Source: Haplomitrium mnioides
Lineage: Eukaryota; Marchantiophyta; Haplomitriopsida; Calobryales
NCBI GenBank assembly: GCA_049999725.1
Contig: JBNGIS010032880.1
Location: 1 to 64,000 of the forward strand
Direction: 5' to 3'
DNA length: 64,000 bases
In this document: positions 10,721 to 22,189 of the stretch, piece after piece
How the letters are laid out: each line of letters opens with the position of its first letter
How positions within the stretch are numbered: the stretch's first letter is position 1
Made by a program: the position numbers and the translations under genes
Notes under the pieces: model-generated
Database searches by the model: none
The model's input: the letters and a program-made list of their open reading frames with translations, nothing else
What the model was told of the DNA's origin: nothing

Positions 10721-12021
10721 AATCGTGTTCAAGGGAATTATGCTGATTCCAATAAGGCAGGCAATGAGAATATTTTCATTATGCAACATGGGTGCTCATC
10801 TGACATGCACAAGGAGCAGGAAGATGATGAGGAAAAATGGTTTGTAGATTCCGCATGCTCAAAGCACATGACGAGACACAGAGAGTGGTTTAAAGAAACC
10901 AGAGATCTTAGCACACCTGGATATGTTGAGACAGGTGATTCGATAATGCATCCTATCAAGCCGATTGGGAGCATACCAATTGTGATGGAGAATGGTAAAA
11001 CAAGGTGCTTGTCTAATGTTATGCATGTTCCAAAGATTAAAAAGAATCTGATTTAAGTTGGATAGTGTGTGGAGCAGAACATGCAAGTAAGATTCAATCC
11101 CAGAGGGGTCTTTATTGAAGACTGGGGGAATAACTGTGATCTCATCTCCAAAGGAAGCACGATTGGAAGAATCACATTGGATGTGAGCATGCCTGCTGTA
11201 ATAGAAGCCATGTTTGCACATGGTACAGGAGCGGTGTCTAATATTGAGATATGGCACAAAAGAATTGGCCATATCAACATACAGAAGTTGAGAGAGATGC
11301 AAAAGTCAGGGATTGTCAATGGATTGCCTAGGTTCAAAGTTGAAAGCATGGACAATTATGTGAAGCCAGCCAGTTTACTAAGCAGGCAAGGAAGCCATTT
11401 CCTCATAATGGATATGTGGCAAGGAAGCCACTAGAGTTGGTACACTCATATGTGTGGGGTCTTACAAAAATAGGATCTCTTGGAGGATACACATATTATG
11501 TTACATTTATTGATGATTATTCATGGAAACTATGGATATATTTTATGAAACAAAAGAGTGAAGTGCTTGATCGCTTCAAACATTTTCGAGCTATGGTGGA
11601 AAAGGAAAAAGAGCTGTCGGTAAAATTTTTAAGATCAGATGGAGGTGGGGAGTATTTCTCCACGGAATTCAGTAACTATCTGCAGACAGAAGGTATCAAG
11701 AGACAACAGACGTGCAAATATACACCACAGCAGAATGGGAGAGCTGAAAGGAAGAACATGCATGTTGCAAAAGTAGCACGTGCCATGATAAATGAGAAGA
11801 ATATGCCTCATTCCTATTGGGCAGAGCCAGTATCAACAACGGTCTATATAATGAATCGTACTTCTACTGCAAGTGTTCATGGGATGACACCAGAGGAGAT
11901 GCCCAAGTATGTCACACTTGAAAGTGTTTGGCTGCATAGCATATGTTCATGTGCCAGTAGAAACATGGAGCAAGTTGGATCCAAAAGCAGAAAAATGTAT
12001 TTTCATTGGATACTCCAATGA
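10721..12021 (+). pseudogene. Copia-1 protease and integrase, frameshifted
   Basis: Protease: WFVDSACSKHMT, where the usual DSG is DSA. Integrase: the HHCC zinc region (IWHKRIGHINIQKLREMQ, with the CxxC half damaged), then the catalytic core. The first core residue is lost (ELVHSYVWG for HSDVWG). The second (RSDGGGEYF) and third (QQNGRAERKN) acidic residues remain. Frame changes occur near 11056 and 11900. Integrase would insert the cDNA; this copy is inactive. Confidence 0.85.
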
Positions 12022-13465
12022 ACAAGAAGGCTACAAGTGCTACAATCCTACTACACATACAATGAGGGTAAGTAGAGATGTGGTATTTGATAAATTAAGC
12101 ACTTGGTATTGTCCTAAAGTGGACATTGTTATAGAGGATCCAAAAGGGAAGCAAGTTGTGACAGAAGAGAGTAAACAACCACAAGGGTTGAACAGTCCAC
12201 AAAGTGGAAGCAGCAACAACAACATTCCATGGCAAGATAGGTTGTGCAGGAATCTGGAGCTACAAGCTTCAACAAGTGGAGGTGGTACAGGAATAACAAT
12301 TGAAAACTTTGATGGGAGAGGCAACAACATCAAGCCAGAGAGTTTGGAGGAAGAACTGGGTGTTTCTACACCAGTTCAAAGACAAAGTGAACAGCAAGTG
12401 CGCAGAAGTGAAAGGGTGAAGCACCCTATTGAGAGATTAGGAATCTCAGGATTCTGTGCATTACATCATGCATATATGGTGCAGGTTGTTACAGAGAAAG
12501 AACCTGTGACCTTTGATGAAGCTGTTGGAGATGAAAGGTGGAAATCTGCTATAATAGAAGAGATGGAAGCTCTTCATAAGAACCAAACATGGGAGTTGAG
12601 TTCTTTACCTGCAAGAAAGGAAGCTATTGGATGCAAGTGGGTCTATAAGCTTAAGAGACATGAAGATGGCAGGATAAGCAGATTCAAGGCGCAATTGGTG
12701 GCCAAAGGTTATGTACAAACGCAAGGTATAGATTATGAGGAGACATTCAGTCATGTGGCTTGGATGGAAACAGTGAGAGCAGTCATTGCATTGGCTGCAG
12801 AAAAGCAATGGTCATTACATCAAGTGGATGTAAAGAATGCATTTTTGCATGGAGAATTGGAAGAAGAGGTCTATATGACACAACCACAAGGGTTTGTCGA
12901 TTTGGAGATTCCAAGGCAAGTATGCAAGCTGAAGAAGGCTTTGTATGGATTAAAGCAAGCGCATAAAGCATGGTCTACCAAGATAGGAGAATATCTTGTG
13001 ACAGTGGGGTTCAAGGTTTCTGATGCATACTATTCGATGTACATCAAAAGAATAGAGAAAGCTACCATGCTAATACTCATCTATATGGATGATCCTATAA
13101 TGAATGGAGATACCATGCAGGACATAAGAGAGGTGAAGTTGATACTGCATCAGAAATTTGAGATGAAAGATCTTGGAGAGATAAGATATTTTCTTGGCAT
13201 TGAGGTCATTAATGAGGAGAAAGGCATATGGATGATACAAAGGCAGTATGCTTTGGACATGCTAGCCAAGTATGGGATGACAGGTTGCAAGCCAATTGCA
13301 ACACGTTTGGATCAGAACTCTAAGCTGAGTGATCACGAAGAGAAGAAGATTGAAGATCCCACACGATATCGGAAGATGGTAGGGAGTTTGATCTATATAA
13401 CCATCACAAGACCAGACTTGAGTTATGCAGTGAGCTTGGGAAGCCAGTTTATGCAAAGTCCATAG
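11909..13465 (+). pseudogene. Copia-1 reverse transcriptase
   Basis: A 518-codon open stretch begins with the end of integrase (VFGCIAYVHVP, IFIGYSNEQEGYKCYNP) and runs through RT: ALHKNQTWELSSLP, CKWVYKLKRHEDG, FKAQLVAKGYVQTQGIDYEE, HQVDVKNAFLHGELEEEVYM, LKKALYGLKQAHKAW. The catalytic block is LIYMDDPIMNGD, keeping both aspartates, and DLGEIRYFLGIEV follows. It stops at TAG 13463-13465, before [15 protein letters not shown] of this copy is nearly complete but lies out of frame with gag. Confidence 0.9.
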
Positions 13466-13483
13466 AAGCCACACCTAGATGTA

Positions 13484-14089
13484 GTGCGTCGTATTCTTCG
13501 ATATGTAAACTCTACAGTTCAGTATGGGTTGTTTTATGAGAGTGGCAGGGACTGTCAACTTTTTGGATATACAGATGCAGATTGGGCTAGAAGCTCAAGT
13601 GATAGAAGATCCACAAGTGGGTATGCTTTTCCTTTTGGTAGTGCTGGGATAGCTTGGAGCAGCAAGAAGCAACCAACGGTTGCATTATCAAGCACAGAGG
13701 CAGAGTACAGAGGAGCAGCCATGGCTACTTGTGAAGTGGCATGGTTACTAAAATTGTTACACGATCTTGGAGTGAGTGTGAATCACCATGTGGATGCTTA
13801 CTATGATAACATTAGTAGCATTCAACTGGAAAACAATCTAGTCTTCCATGCACGCTCAAAACATATTGAGGTGCACTATCATTTTCTAAGAGAGAAGGTG
13901 TTAGCCAAGATGGTGGATCTGAAGTATATCAGCACTGAGGATCAGGTGGCTGATATTTTTACAAAATCATTGGGGGCAGAAAAGTTACAGAAGTTCAGAG
14001 GACAACTTGGTGTACATGCGCTCAGCTCAAGGGGGAGTGTTGATAATTCGAGCTCTGTTAAGTTACCTAGTGAATTTAGACCAGGATAG
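13484..14089 (+). pseudogene. Copia-1 RNase H
   Basis: Blocks are in order: [89 protein letters not shown] and [18 protein letters not shown]. The three acidic residues (Asp in DADW, Glu in TEAEY, Asp in YYDN) are present. It is separated from RT by one stop. The stop at 14087-14089 lies inside the 3' LTR, as in the intact copia element. Confidence 0.9.
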
Positions 14090-14384
14090 TCTAAATTCAG
14101 ATAGGACAAAATACCATTTTGTCATATCCTCAATTTTGTCTTATTCTATTTTGTCTTCTAGTGTTGACTTCTATTTTGTCATGTAGTGCCAGCCCTAGTT
14201 CGTTGGGCCTAGTTTTCTGTGTAGATAAGGGAGAGAGGGGGCTATTGCCCTTCATTCTGTGCTTCCTTATTGTTGTTGAGTATCTCTCGTGCTCCTCCCC
14301 GCTGTATACTTGATGCATGTGTAATAAAGTGCTGCTAGCACTGTTATATTGGCTCGAGATTGCTCTCTCTTTGATTTGTTCACA
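14038..14384 (+). repeat. Copia-1 3' LTR (347 bp)
   Basis: It starts TGTTGATAAT right after the polypurine tract AAGGGGGAG (14029-14037) and ends TTCACA at 14384, the same end as the 5' LTR. It holds GTGTAGATAAGG (a changed TATA region) and AATAAAGTG. Confidence 0.85.
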
Positions 14385-14820
14385 CACCATTGCCCCATAC
14401 TCACCTCTCTCCTACTTGGTATTTTTCCTCTATTTTTGGGCCATTGAACCTTATTAAAAAACCCCTTTCATTAATTTGGAATTCCTGAGAGGCTTGATAT
14501 AGATCGTTTTTTGTTGACACTCCTTGGCGAGGCTCCTCCTTTGGTTATTCTTCTCAATTGATTGTCGTGCAACCGTTCGCCGCACCTTTTTAGCTCCAAA
14601 TTTCCGTCTCCGCTCAAATCGCCTGACCGTCATTGGGATCACCTACCTTCCTTGCTCGCTCTTCCTTTGGTCACATCTTGGCACCACATATTGCGTCCTT
14701 CCCACTATCTTCAATTGTTGATCATACGATGCATGAGGTCTTCCAAACTGCCCTTGCTACTGCCAAATTGGTGCACTTACCCAACAAATCTCAAAAGTTT
14801 TGCACAACTCCATTCCGAGC
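14385..14820. other. Unassigned stretch between copia-1 and copia-0
   Basis: No domain, LTR or repeat in this window matches it. Short open frames on the plus strand (14562-14915 overlaps the start of copia-0 RT) show no recognisable protein upstream of 14820. It probably is more of copia-0 or its neighbourhood, too decayed to read. Confidence 0.4.
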
Positions 14821-15671
14821 CGATTGACAAATATGGTTGTGTTTTGGATGTTATCACATACCGGTATCTTGTTGGTTTTTCTCTAAGACATGAGCTCATT
14901 ATACATAAGATGTAGTGATAACATACTTTTAAGAGCTATTAGATACCCAAATCTATATGAAAGCACAACAAGAGCTAATTTCCAAGAATATTTATCATAT
15001 TAAAGGAGCATGTCTCCAAGAAAAACTTTAGAGTGACATATCTACTTTTGCACACCCAACCATGATCAAATTCATTGGAGTGAGTATCAGGTATGGACCT
15101 TTAGTTCATTAGATGCATTTGCCAACTAGTGGTTCTCTAGCACCTCATGTGTATCAATCTATGCTAGTGATCAAGGATGGATATACTGTCTAGACTACAA
15201 GATCTATTTCTGAACTTTAAACAAAGTGGTCATATATGGTATATAAGATTCTATGAAGAGACAATAGTTGTGGGTTTTAACTATGAAGACATAGCGCCAT
15301 GCTTATTCATCAAATATATCAACAAATAATTTCCAATTGTTGAGATATATGCTCATGGCATTAATTTTTTTTGGCTACAAATCTGTACTTGAGCATACTA
15401 TTGAAATGCTAAAGAAAAGTGTTAATATGAAGGATATTGCCAAGACCAACTATTGTTTAGTACTTCTATTTTAGTACTTCAAGATAGAAAACTTTTGCAT
15501 CAAAGTATGTATACTAAGAAAGTTCTTCATGCTAAATCTCTTTTGAATATACATACATTAGATCAAGATAAGGATATTTTTAGGAAGAGAAATGCAATTG
15601 AACCCCTACTTGGATATGAAACGTCTTTTATCTCAACCATTAGCAATCTTATGCTTATTGCCAATCAAACT
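14821..15671 (+). pseudogene. Copia-0 reverse transcriptase, 5' segment of a fossil copia gene
   Basis: Translated across stops and frameshifts this reads as copia RT. VITYRYLVGFSLRHELIIHKM and DVVITYF...LLDTQIYMK match the MDVVTAYLYGSLDxEIYMK block. Then LNFKQSGHIWYIRFYEE (for YGLKQSGRMWYNRL), APCLFIKY, an eroded catalytic block (EIYAHGINF for VYVDDINI), HQSMYTKKVLHA and NLMLIANQT (for ALMYLANxT) follow. About 15000-15215 does not align with this scheme and may be a small insertion. The frame is cut at 15671 by gypsy B and continues at 27014. Confidence 0.75.
15667..15671 (+). repeat. Target-site duplication of gypsy B, left
   Basis: AAACT here and at 27009-27013 flank gypsy B exactly. Joining across the element restores an open copia frame, which supports the boundary. 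Confidence 0.85.
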
Positions 15672-18460
15672 TGTCAACCAGTGACATGAGGCACTAAGGG
15701 AGAATTCATGGAATTGAAGGTGGCATTGGAACAATTCCTCTCTCTCGTAAGTGTTAAAGTACCTCGAAAGCAGCAGATCAACTCCAATCAGTGAGTACAA
15801 GCGCATCGCTTGGATCCAAGGAGTGGAACGGGATTGTTTCAGGATGAGAAAAGGAGTTCTGTCATTCGGCGAGTGGGGAGGGGCACCACTCGAATTCGAC
15901 GAAAGCGGAAGAGAGCCTGCAAGCATCATCGAAATGCAGGAATCGAGGCCCGAGCAGGGAGGAACAGAGCGCTTACCAAAGGCAATCAGATGAGAGGAGG
16001 CAGGAAGGGCCACCTCGAAAGTGAGTAAGGAGCAGGGACCAGAGGAGGAGGATTTGAGACGCGGGGCGGAGATCGAAGAGCGGCAATGGGAGGAGGGGAC
16101 CACAGACAAGGAAAGGCCACAACACAAGCTTTCAGATGCCACACATCAAAAGAAGAGATCGGGAAGAGAAAGGAGGGGGCCATGGCCTTCGTAAGTAGCG
16201 ACTATGATGATGATCGGGGGACGCTCCGATCCCTCAGGTGTTAACGAGTTCTACTGGGGTCCGCAACCCCTTCCTTCAGTGTCCGCGGGCCTTTGCAGAA
16301 ACGTGGCGTCCTTAGGGGTCTTTGGGAGATTCACCGGAGACGTGGCAAGCGCAAGGGTGTCCGCGGACCTTTGCGGAAACGTGGCGTCCTCAGAGGTGTC
16401 TGGGAGATTCAGCGTAAATGTGGCAAAGGAGGGGGTGTCTGCGATCTTCTTCGAAACCTAAGGTCAGCATGGCAGTCCACCTTCCCTATTGAAAACGACG
16501 TCGGACGACGCTACCTAGAACACGTGGTGCTTTAGAGAAGCCCGTTGGATTCTTTGGACTCCGGTCAACTTCGCAAACGTCAGGTTAGCACTGCGGTCCG
16601 CCATCCCCGTTGAAAACGGTGTCAGACAACGACCACGGAAGAAAGTCAACCTCGGAACTTAGGGTCCGAGGGATCCTTTGGACTCACCAATCTGTTGGAA
16701 TCTTCGAACTTGGGTCCGCGGTCAACTACACATGCAGGTCAAAGTGATAGTCCACCTTCCCTGTTGAAAGTGGCGTGGGACGACGGTAGCGTTGACAAGG
16801 TCAACCTCGGAACTCAAGGTACGAGGGATCCTTCGGACTCACCAGTCCATTGGACTCTTCGGAGTTGGGTCCATGGTCAATTGCGGATCAGGGTCAATAC
16901 GGCGGTCAAGCTTCCCAGTTGAAGATGGCATTGGACAACGACCATGGAGGAAAAGTCAACAACGGACTCGGTTCCGTGGGAATCCTCAAAATCCCAATCT
17001 GTGAGATTCTTCGAACTCGAATCTGCGGAATTCTTCAGATTCAGCTCCGCGGGGTTCTTCGGACTCGGTTCCACTAGAATCTTCAGAATCTCAGTCCGCA
17101 AGATTCTTCAGACTAGACCCCGTAGACCTCGGAATTGACCGTTGTACTTAGATCTTTCTGCGAATAGACGAGATAAGTGTCGCCACGTCCGAAGCCTGGG
17201 TCTAACGAGAATAATGACCTTTTCAAACGGAAATGATTCGCAAAGGCAGAAGCGCAAGGGGTATACATCGACGGGCTGCGACATTGATCGGGTTGGTGTG
17301 CATGCAAGCTAGAGACGCGCAAGCGATCTTGGGACAGGAAGAGGCAACGAGGTCAGGCATAAGGGATTTGAGTGAAAATTTATGTGAGGCGAGTGTACTC
17401 GTGCAAGGGGCTAATAGGGGTGGAGGTGGATTAGAGGGGCGCCGAGAATCGCTGGGCAAGGATCTCTAGAGGCTCGGGTGATCCAGGTGAACTCATCCCT
17501 ATGGCTGGACCAGTAGCAGAAGTGGATTGATACAAGAAACTAAAGGGGATCCGATCTGTTGAGAATTTGGGAGAGGCTGCCAAGTGGGATCTTGGAATCG
17601 TCTCTACATCATTTGTGCAAGAGCATCAAACCCAAAAGTGGTCGGAGTGCACTCTGGTTTATCCTTTCAAGTGGAGCCAAGAAGAGGGTGGCTGCGTTTA
17701 GAAGATCTGTTCAAGGTCTAGAGGTGGAGTGAGTTGCCAGGAGTCGAGAGGACTGTCTTCCAAAGGTGGAAGTTAAAGAAATCCTCTTCTAAGCCTAAGG
17801 AAGTAAATCCAGGGCTTCTTGCAAGGGAAGTAAAAAAACTATGTGGAAGAAGCGTGTGTGCATGGGAGATGGAAGGAAGCTTGAGGTTGTGAGTTGAGGA
17901 AGGGAGGAGTTTGCTAGGGAGATCAGCCTCGGTGGTTCTGTAAGGCCTATGATTCTTGTGAAGTGCAATGAATGTGTATGTTTGTAGTTGTGTATGAGTT
18001 TGTTAGTTAGATTTGAGTCCTGTTGTATTGTATAAAAAACACTTAGGACTAGAAGCATACAGGGAATCCATTTGTTTGGGTCTTGAGGCAGCTTTGCGAA
18101 AGGGGAGTAAGGTCAGTGGGCATTGTTCTGCGATACTTGGGATATTACATTCTGCTCGTGAGTTGTATACAAAGTGGCTGGGTCAAAATTTGGGGACCCT
18201 TGAACTATATTGCATATTACCACATGAGTATCTTGGTCCTTGTGTATGTGTGTTCTGGCATTGAGTGTGGATGAGTAGCTGGGCTACTAAAGTGATTGTT
18301 GAAGAGAGGATAAGCTTGTAAGATGAAGAGCTTCTTAAAGCGTGAAAGTGATAACTAAATAGGGGCCATCTCACAAAAGAACCCATTTCCCTTGTTTTTG
18401 TCCTCCTCTGTCTTCCTGGTGGCACCTTTGAAGGTTAAGGCCTCAAGGAGGGGAGTGACA
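15672..18460 (+). repeat. Gypsy B 5' LTR (2789 bp)
   Basis: It begins TGTCAACCAG and ends GGGGAGTGACA. A TATA-like TATAAAAAA lies at 18031. Between about 16250 and 17120 there are dense repeats of TTCTTCGGACTC-like motifs and of CGTGGC(G/A)-type units. Open frames in it are short and not shared with the other LTRs, so it is taken as non-coding. Confidence 0.9.
18031..18039 (+). promoter_or_regulatory. Probable TATA box of the gypsy B 5' LTR
   Basis: TATAAAAAA lies about 430 bp from the LTR end. The same sequence is at 26576-26584 in the 3' LTR. This position fits a U3/R boundary, giving a U5 of roughly 0.4 kb. Confidence 0.5.
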
Positions 18461-18467
18461 TAATTTT

Positions 18468-18482
18468 TTGGCCCTAGAAGGA
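18468..18482 (+). promoter_or_regulatory. Possible primer-binding site of gypsy B
   Basis: The LTR is followed by TAATTTTTTGGCCC. Element R has TTTTTTGG(C/G)GA in the same place (31070, 39260), so a TTGG-starting primer site is likely. I cannot assign the tRNA. Confidence 0.35.
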
Positions 18483-18528
18483 GGGCCAAAGGTTTGCAGA
18501 AACTTGAGACCAACTCAAAGCCATTACT

Positions 18529-19558
18529 TTGTGCACGAAGGACCTAAAGTCGAATTGTGGAGAAGAATTCCGAGAAACAGAGCAAACTATTGTGAGCTTG
18601 TTGAGGAAGAGTGGAGGAAGGAATCCACTTGTGGGTGGAATTGTACTTGCCCAATGTTGGGATGGCCACCCAATACCCCCTTCTCTATTGAGGGGCAGAT
18701 TTAAATACAAATTCTTCAAGGGGCATCTAAAGGATGACCCCAATGCATGGCTGGATGATCTAAAAAATATTGTGGCAACGAATGGAGAGAGCCATGTGAA
18801 AATAAAAATTCTGCCAGTCGTCCTGAAGGGAGAGGCCCAACCATGGTTTAAGGATCTGCCCGATAACGTCAAGAGGGAATGGGGAGCTTTCAAGGCCCCG
18901 TTCATTGCAGAGTTCAGGGGGATCGAGGAGGAAAGAGAGGTGCTGATCAAAATGGGTCAGCTTAAGATGAAGAAGAAAGAGTCCTTAAGGAAATTCCTCC
19001 AAAGGTTTAAGAAGGTGGCTCGAAAGCTGAATCCCCCAGCCATGGATGGGATGCTAACAACGTGGTTCTTGACAGCCCTGCCCACGGAGTTGGGACCTGG
19101 GTGAGGCAAAGGGATCCGCAGACTCTGGAGGAGGCGGTCAATGTAGCTCGATCCCACGTCAAGGCTACAATCACGAGCTCCCGCAGAAAAGCAACGGGCC
19201 AAGTATGAGTTCGATGACTCTTCGGACACTTTGGATAGGGGAGAGGAGACGGATGAGAGTTTCGCGTCCACCTCGGAAAACGAAGGTGACTCAAACAGTA
19301 GTAGCTCAAACGAGGACCAGTCATCCTAGAAGAAGAAGAAGAGGAACGATCTTAAGAAGAAGAAACATGCCAAGGAGAGAGAAGTGCATCATTACAAGGG
19401 GGCCAGCAAAGGAAAATCCAGAAGAAGTGAACCCGAACCCGAGACGAGCAAAAAGCAAGGGGGGAAGGGATCCAATTGAGGAGCTGAGCATTAAAATGGA
19501 GGCGATGAATATCCTCCTAGCAAGAATCAAAATCCGAAGATTGGCCACTACCTACTAG
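18529..19558 (+). pseudogene. Gypsy B gag
   Basis: The open stretch 18529-19104 holds a retrotransposon gag domain: FKGHLKDDPNAWLDDLKN, LKGEAQPWFKDLPDNVKREW, FIAEFRGIEEEREVLIKMGQ, ESLRKFLQRFKKVARKLNPP. A frameshift near 19104 is followed by TLEEAVNVARSHVKA and an acidic Ser-rich segment (DSSDTLDRGEETDES at about 19210), then a basic segment to 19558. Gag forms the particle that packages element RNA. The true start may lie upstream of the ATG at 18529. Confidence 0.8.
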
Positions 19559-20248
19559 GCGAGTCGGAGTGTGGTGTGTCAGATGCAACAAACATGGCCA
19601 ATCCCCTCAGGCATGCCCGACAGAGAATAATGCAATACACTACGTGCGAGAAGAGGCACCGGAGTACGTGAGGGAGGAAGTGGGTTATGTGAGACAATAT
19701 ACTAGATCAGCGAGGGGCCTCGTACCATGCTGAGCAGGCCTGCAGGGGGAAGTGGAAGGCCAAGAAATCAGTGGGCCGCCAATCGACCACCCCGGACGAC
19801 AATCATGGTTTGCTAGAATTGTGGCCAGCTAGGCCACATTTCCTCCAATTGTCCGAAGCCACGGAAGAGCGGTTATGGCCAAACGCCCGCATTATGCTTC
19901 TAATGCAAGAAGGAGGGGCATATGGCAGTCAATTTCTCACTTAGCCGGAGGCCTGATGCATCCGCTGGCCCAGACACCAATCCTCCTCCCCCTCGAGTTA
20001 TCAACTTCATCACCCTGGAAAAGGAGGAGGAAGGAGAATTGCCTGGATGGGAGACACCAACTCTCGAAGAATGCTACCAAGTGGTAACCCGAGCCAGAGC
20101 AAAATCCAAGAACAAGAGTCAGAGGAAGAGCGAGTGGAAGGCCAAGAAGGGGATGGTTGAAGCACCCTTATCACAGAGCGACTCGGATTTTCAATGGGAT
20201 AATCCGAAGTGGTTTTATCTCAAGAAACAGGACCACGTGAGGAAGTAG
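19559..20248 (+). pseudogene. Gypsy B gag zinc knuckles and linker
   Basis: Three CCHC-type knuckles can be read in series. The first, at about 19575, is CVRCNKHGQSPQAC (His replaced by Gln). The second, at about 19815, is NCGQLGHISSNC, with a stop inside CX2C. The third, at about 19900, is CKKEGHMAVNF, its last Cys lost. A Pro-rich and then acidic/basic linker follows (19922-20248) with LPGWETPTLEECYQVV and ARAKSKNKSQRK. It matches gypsy A 600-900. The knuckles would bind element RNA. Confidence 0.7.
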
Positions 20249-20982
20249 TTGGAGGCTCTGGAAGCATTGGAGGAGGAGACAGCAATAGAGACCGTGAAAG
20301 AGGTCCCCAAGTAGCAAGGGGAGCCCAAGGAAGCAGGAGCAAAGATCACAACCCTAGAAGGTGAAGTAAAACCCATTCCCTACAACATCCAGGTAGATGT
20401 GAGAGACTGCCCAATCACGGCCACAATGGGCCAATTGATCAAGTATACCCCGCTGTATAGAAGGCAGCTCTGAGAATTGTTAATGGGAGCCAAGAGGAGG
20501 AGAAGGTATGTGAAGACAAGGGGGCCCCAAAGATCGACATTCAGATTGCCAAGTGCACACTGTTGTTGGTGCTCGTATACACAAGGGTAGGGGTGAACAT
20601 TATGGTGGAGGAGACCGCCTACAAGTTAGGATTCACGGAATTCCAACCCATAGCCAAAATCATGAGGCTAGCGAATGGGTCCCTAGTGAAACCATTAGGC
20701 TTTCTCCTCCGAGTGCCCACCTTCATCGGAGGAAAAGAATTCAAGCTGAATTATTTGGTCATGTGGTCAGCCAAAACATCTCCATACCATGTATTAATTG
20801 GAAGACCATGGCTGTATGGGGCCCGAGTCTTGCATAATTGGGGAAATTCGACATTGGTGTTTGGACCCAAGAAGACAATGGTGCATTATGGACCAATTCC
20901 TCAAATGGGGGAAACGCAAATAGAAGAGGAGTATGACAGTGAGTGGTCCGAAAAGGAGGAAGAATCAGAATACTACTACTAG
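20249..20982 (+). pseudogene. Gypsy B aspartic protease
   Basis: Open at 20563-20982. The active-site region is degraded (LVLVYTRVGVNIMVEETAY, for an expected LVDTGAGVNIM). Downstream FIGGKEFKLNYLVMWSA and VLIGRPWLYGARVLHNWG are intact, including the TGG that is a stop in gypsy A. It is followed by an acidic linker with stops. Confidence 0.7.
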
Positions 20983-21220
20983 GTTCACATGGTAAGCGAA
21001 GCTACAAAGGAGGATCTGTCCGAAGAAAGGGTGGTGTCGATCAATTAGATTGAGATAGCAGAGTACACTAAAATAGAGCCCAATCTGAGGGAATCCACTA
21101 AAGATCCGGCAGGGGATGAGGACACTAAGGCAAGAAAGGAGAGGTCTAAATGTCTCATTGGATGTAGTAGCGGACATACATAAGTCTGAAGTGTCTTACC
21201 GAGTGGAAGGGGGGTTGTGA

Positions 21221-22150
21221 TTGGTAACCCCAATGCAAGAGGAAGGTGCACATTGGAGAAACGAGATGGGGGCAGTGCGGGAATTCCAACACAAGCAACT
21301 GGTTGTCCAAGAGGGACGAACACTCCACATAGGCTCTAAATTGCCCAAAGAAGCGGAGCAAACCATCACCCATCTCCTAATAAACTGCAGTGATGCCTTT
21401 GCCTGGAGTCACGTGGATTTGAAAGGAGTCCTGAGGGAATTGAGGGAGCACAGGATTGACTTAGAACCTCAACAATCCCTATAAGACAGTGCCAATACAG
21501 AATGAACCCATGATTCTGCTTGTTGGTGAAGGAGGAAATTGACAAGTTGCTGGAGGCGGATTTAATCTACCCGCTGCTAAACAATGAATAGGTGTCCCCG
21601 CTGGTGGTGGTGCTCAAGAAAGTCAGGCAGGATGGTGAACAAAAAATCCGAGTATGCCAGGATTTTTGAAAGCTCAATGAGGACACAATGAAGGACCACT
21701 ACCCGTTGCCCTTCATGGACGGGGTGCTAGATTTGGTGGCAAGGCAAGAGGTCTATAGCTTCGTGGATGGATATTTTGGGTACAACTAGATTAGGATCCG
21801 GGAGGAAGATCACTTGAAGATAGCATTCACCATGGAATGAGAGGTGTTTGCCTTCTCGAGGATGCCTTTCGGACTATGCAATGTACTAGGAACTTTTCAA
21901 AGGATGATGATGAACATCTTCCATGATTACCTTAGGAAATTCTTGAAGATCTTCATCAATGATTTCGTACTGTATGGGAAGCTGTGTGATCACGAGCGGG
22001 ATGTTAGGCTCACCGTTCTAACGATGTAGAGAGACAGGGCTGAGATTACACCCAAGCAAGTGTTTCTTCGAGGTAAAGGAGGGAATACTCCTCGGACATA
22101 GGATTTCTAGTCGAGGCATTGAAGTAGACCAAGAGAAGGTTGCCATCTAG
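21221..22150 (+). pseudogene. Gypsy B reverse transcriptase
   Basis: RT blocks can be read through several stops: HRIDLEPQQSL, a stop, then EEIDKLLEADLIYP, VSPLVVVLKK, RVCQDF, LNEDTMKDHYPLPFMDGVLD, FAFSRMPFGLCNVLGTFQR and IFINDFVLYG. The catalytic IDD reads IND. Stops include TAG for TGG (about 21589) and TGA for TGG (21837-21840). LGHRISSRGIEVD closes the palm. It is collinear with gypsy A, which helps both readings. Confidence 0.8.
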
Positions 22151-22189
22151 ATGAATGTCTCATTCCCCACCAACTTGAAGGAGGTGCAA

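Larger units (their letters stand above)
9254..14384 (+). mobile_element. Copia-1: decayed Ty1/copia element
   Basis: Partial 5' LTR, tRNA-Met primer site, gag, protease, integrase, RT, RNase H and 3' LTR follow in Ty1/copia order (integrase before RT). Several frameshifts and stops break the single polyprotein. The 5' LTR keeps only its last 212 bp; the first 133 or so bp are missing and gypsy A LTR abuts directly. The 3' LTR is complete. No target duplication can be tested because the 5' edge is lost. Confidence 0.9.

Noticed and set aside
18468-18482. Assigning a specific tRNA to the gypsy B primer site
   Set aside because: The sequence does not match a primer site I know well enough; only the position is supported.
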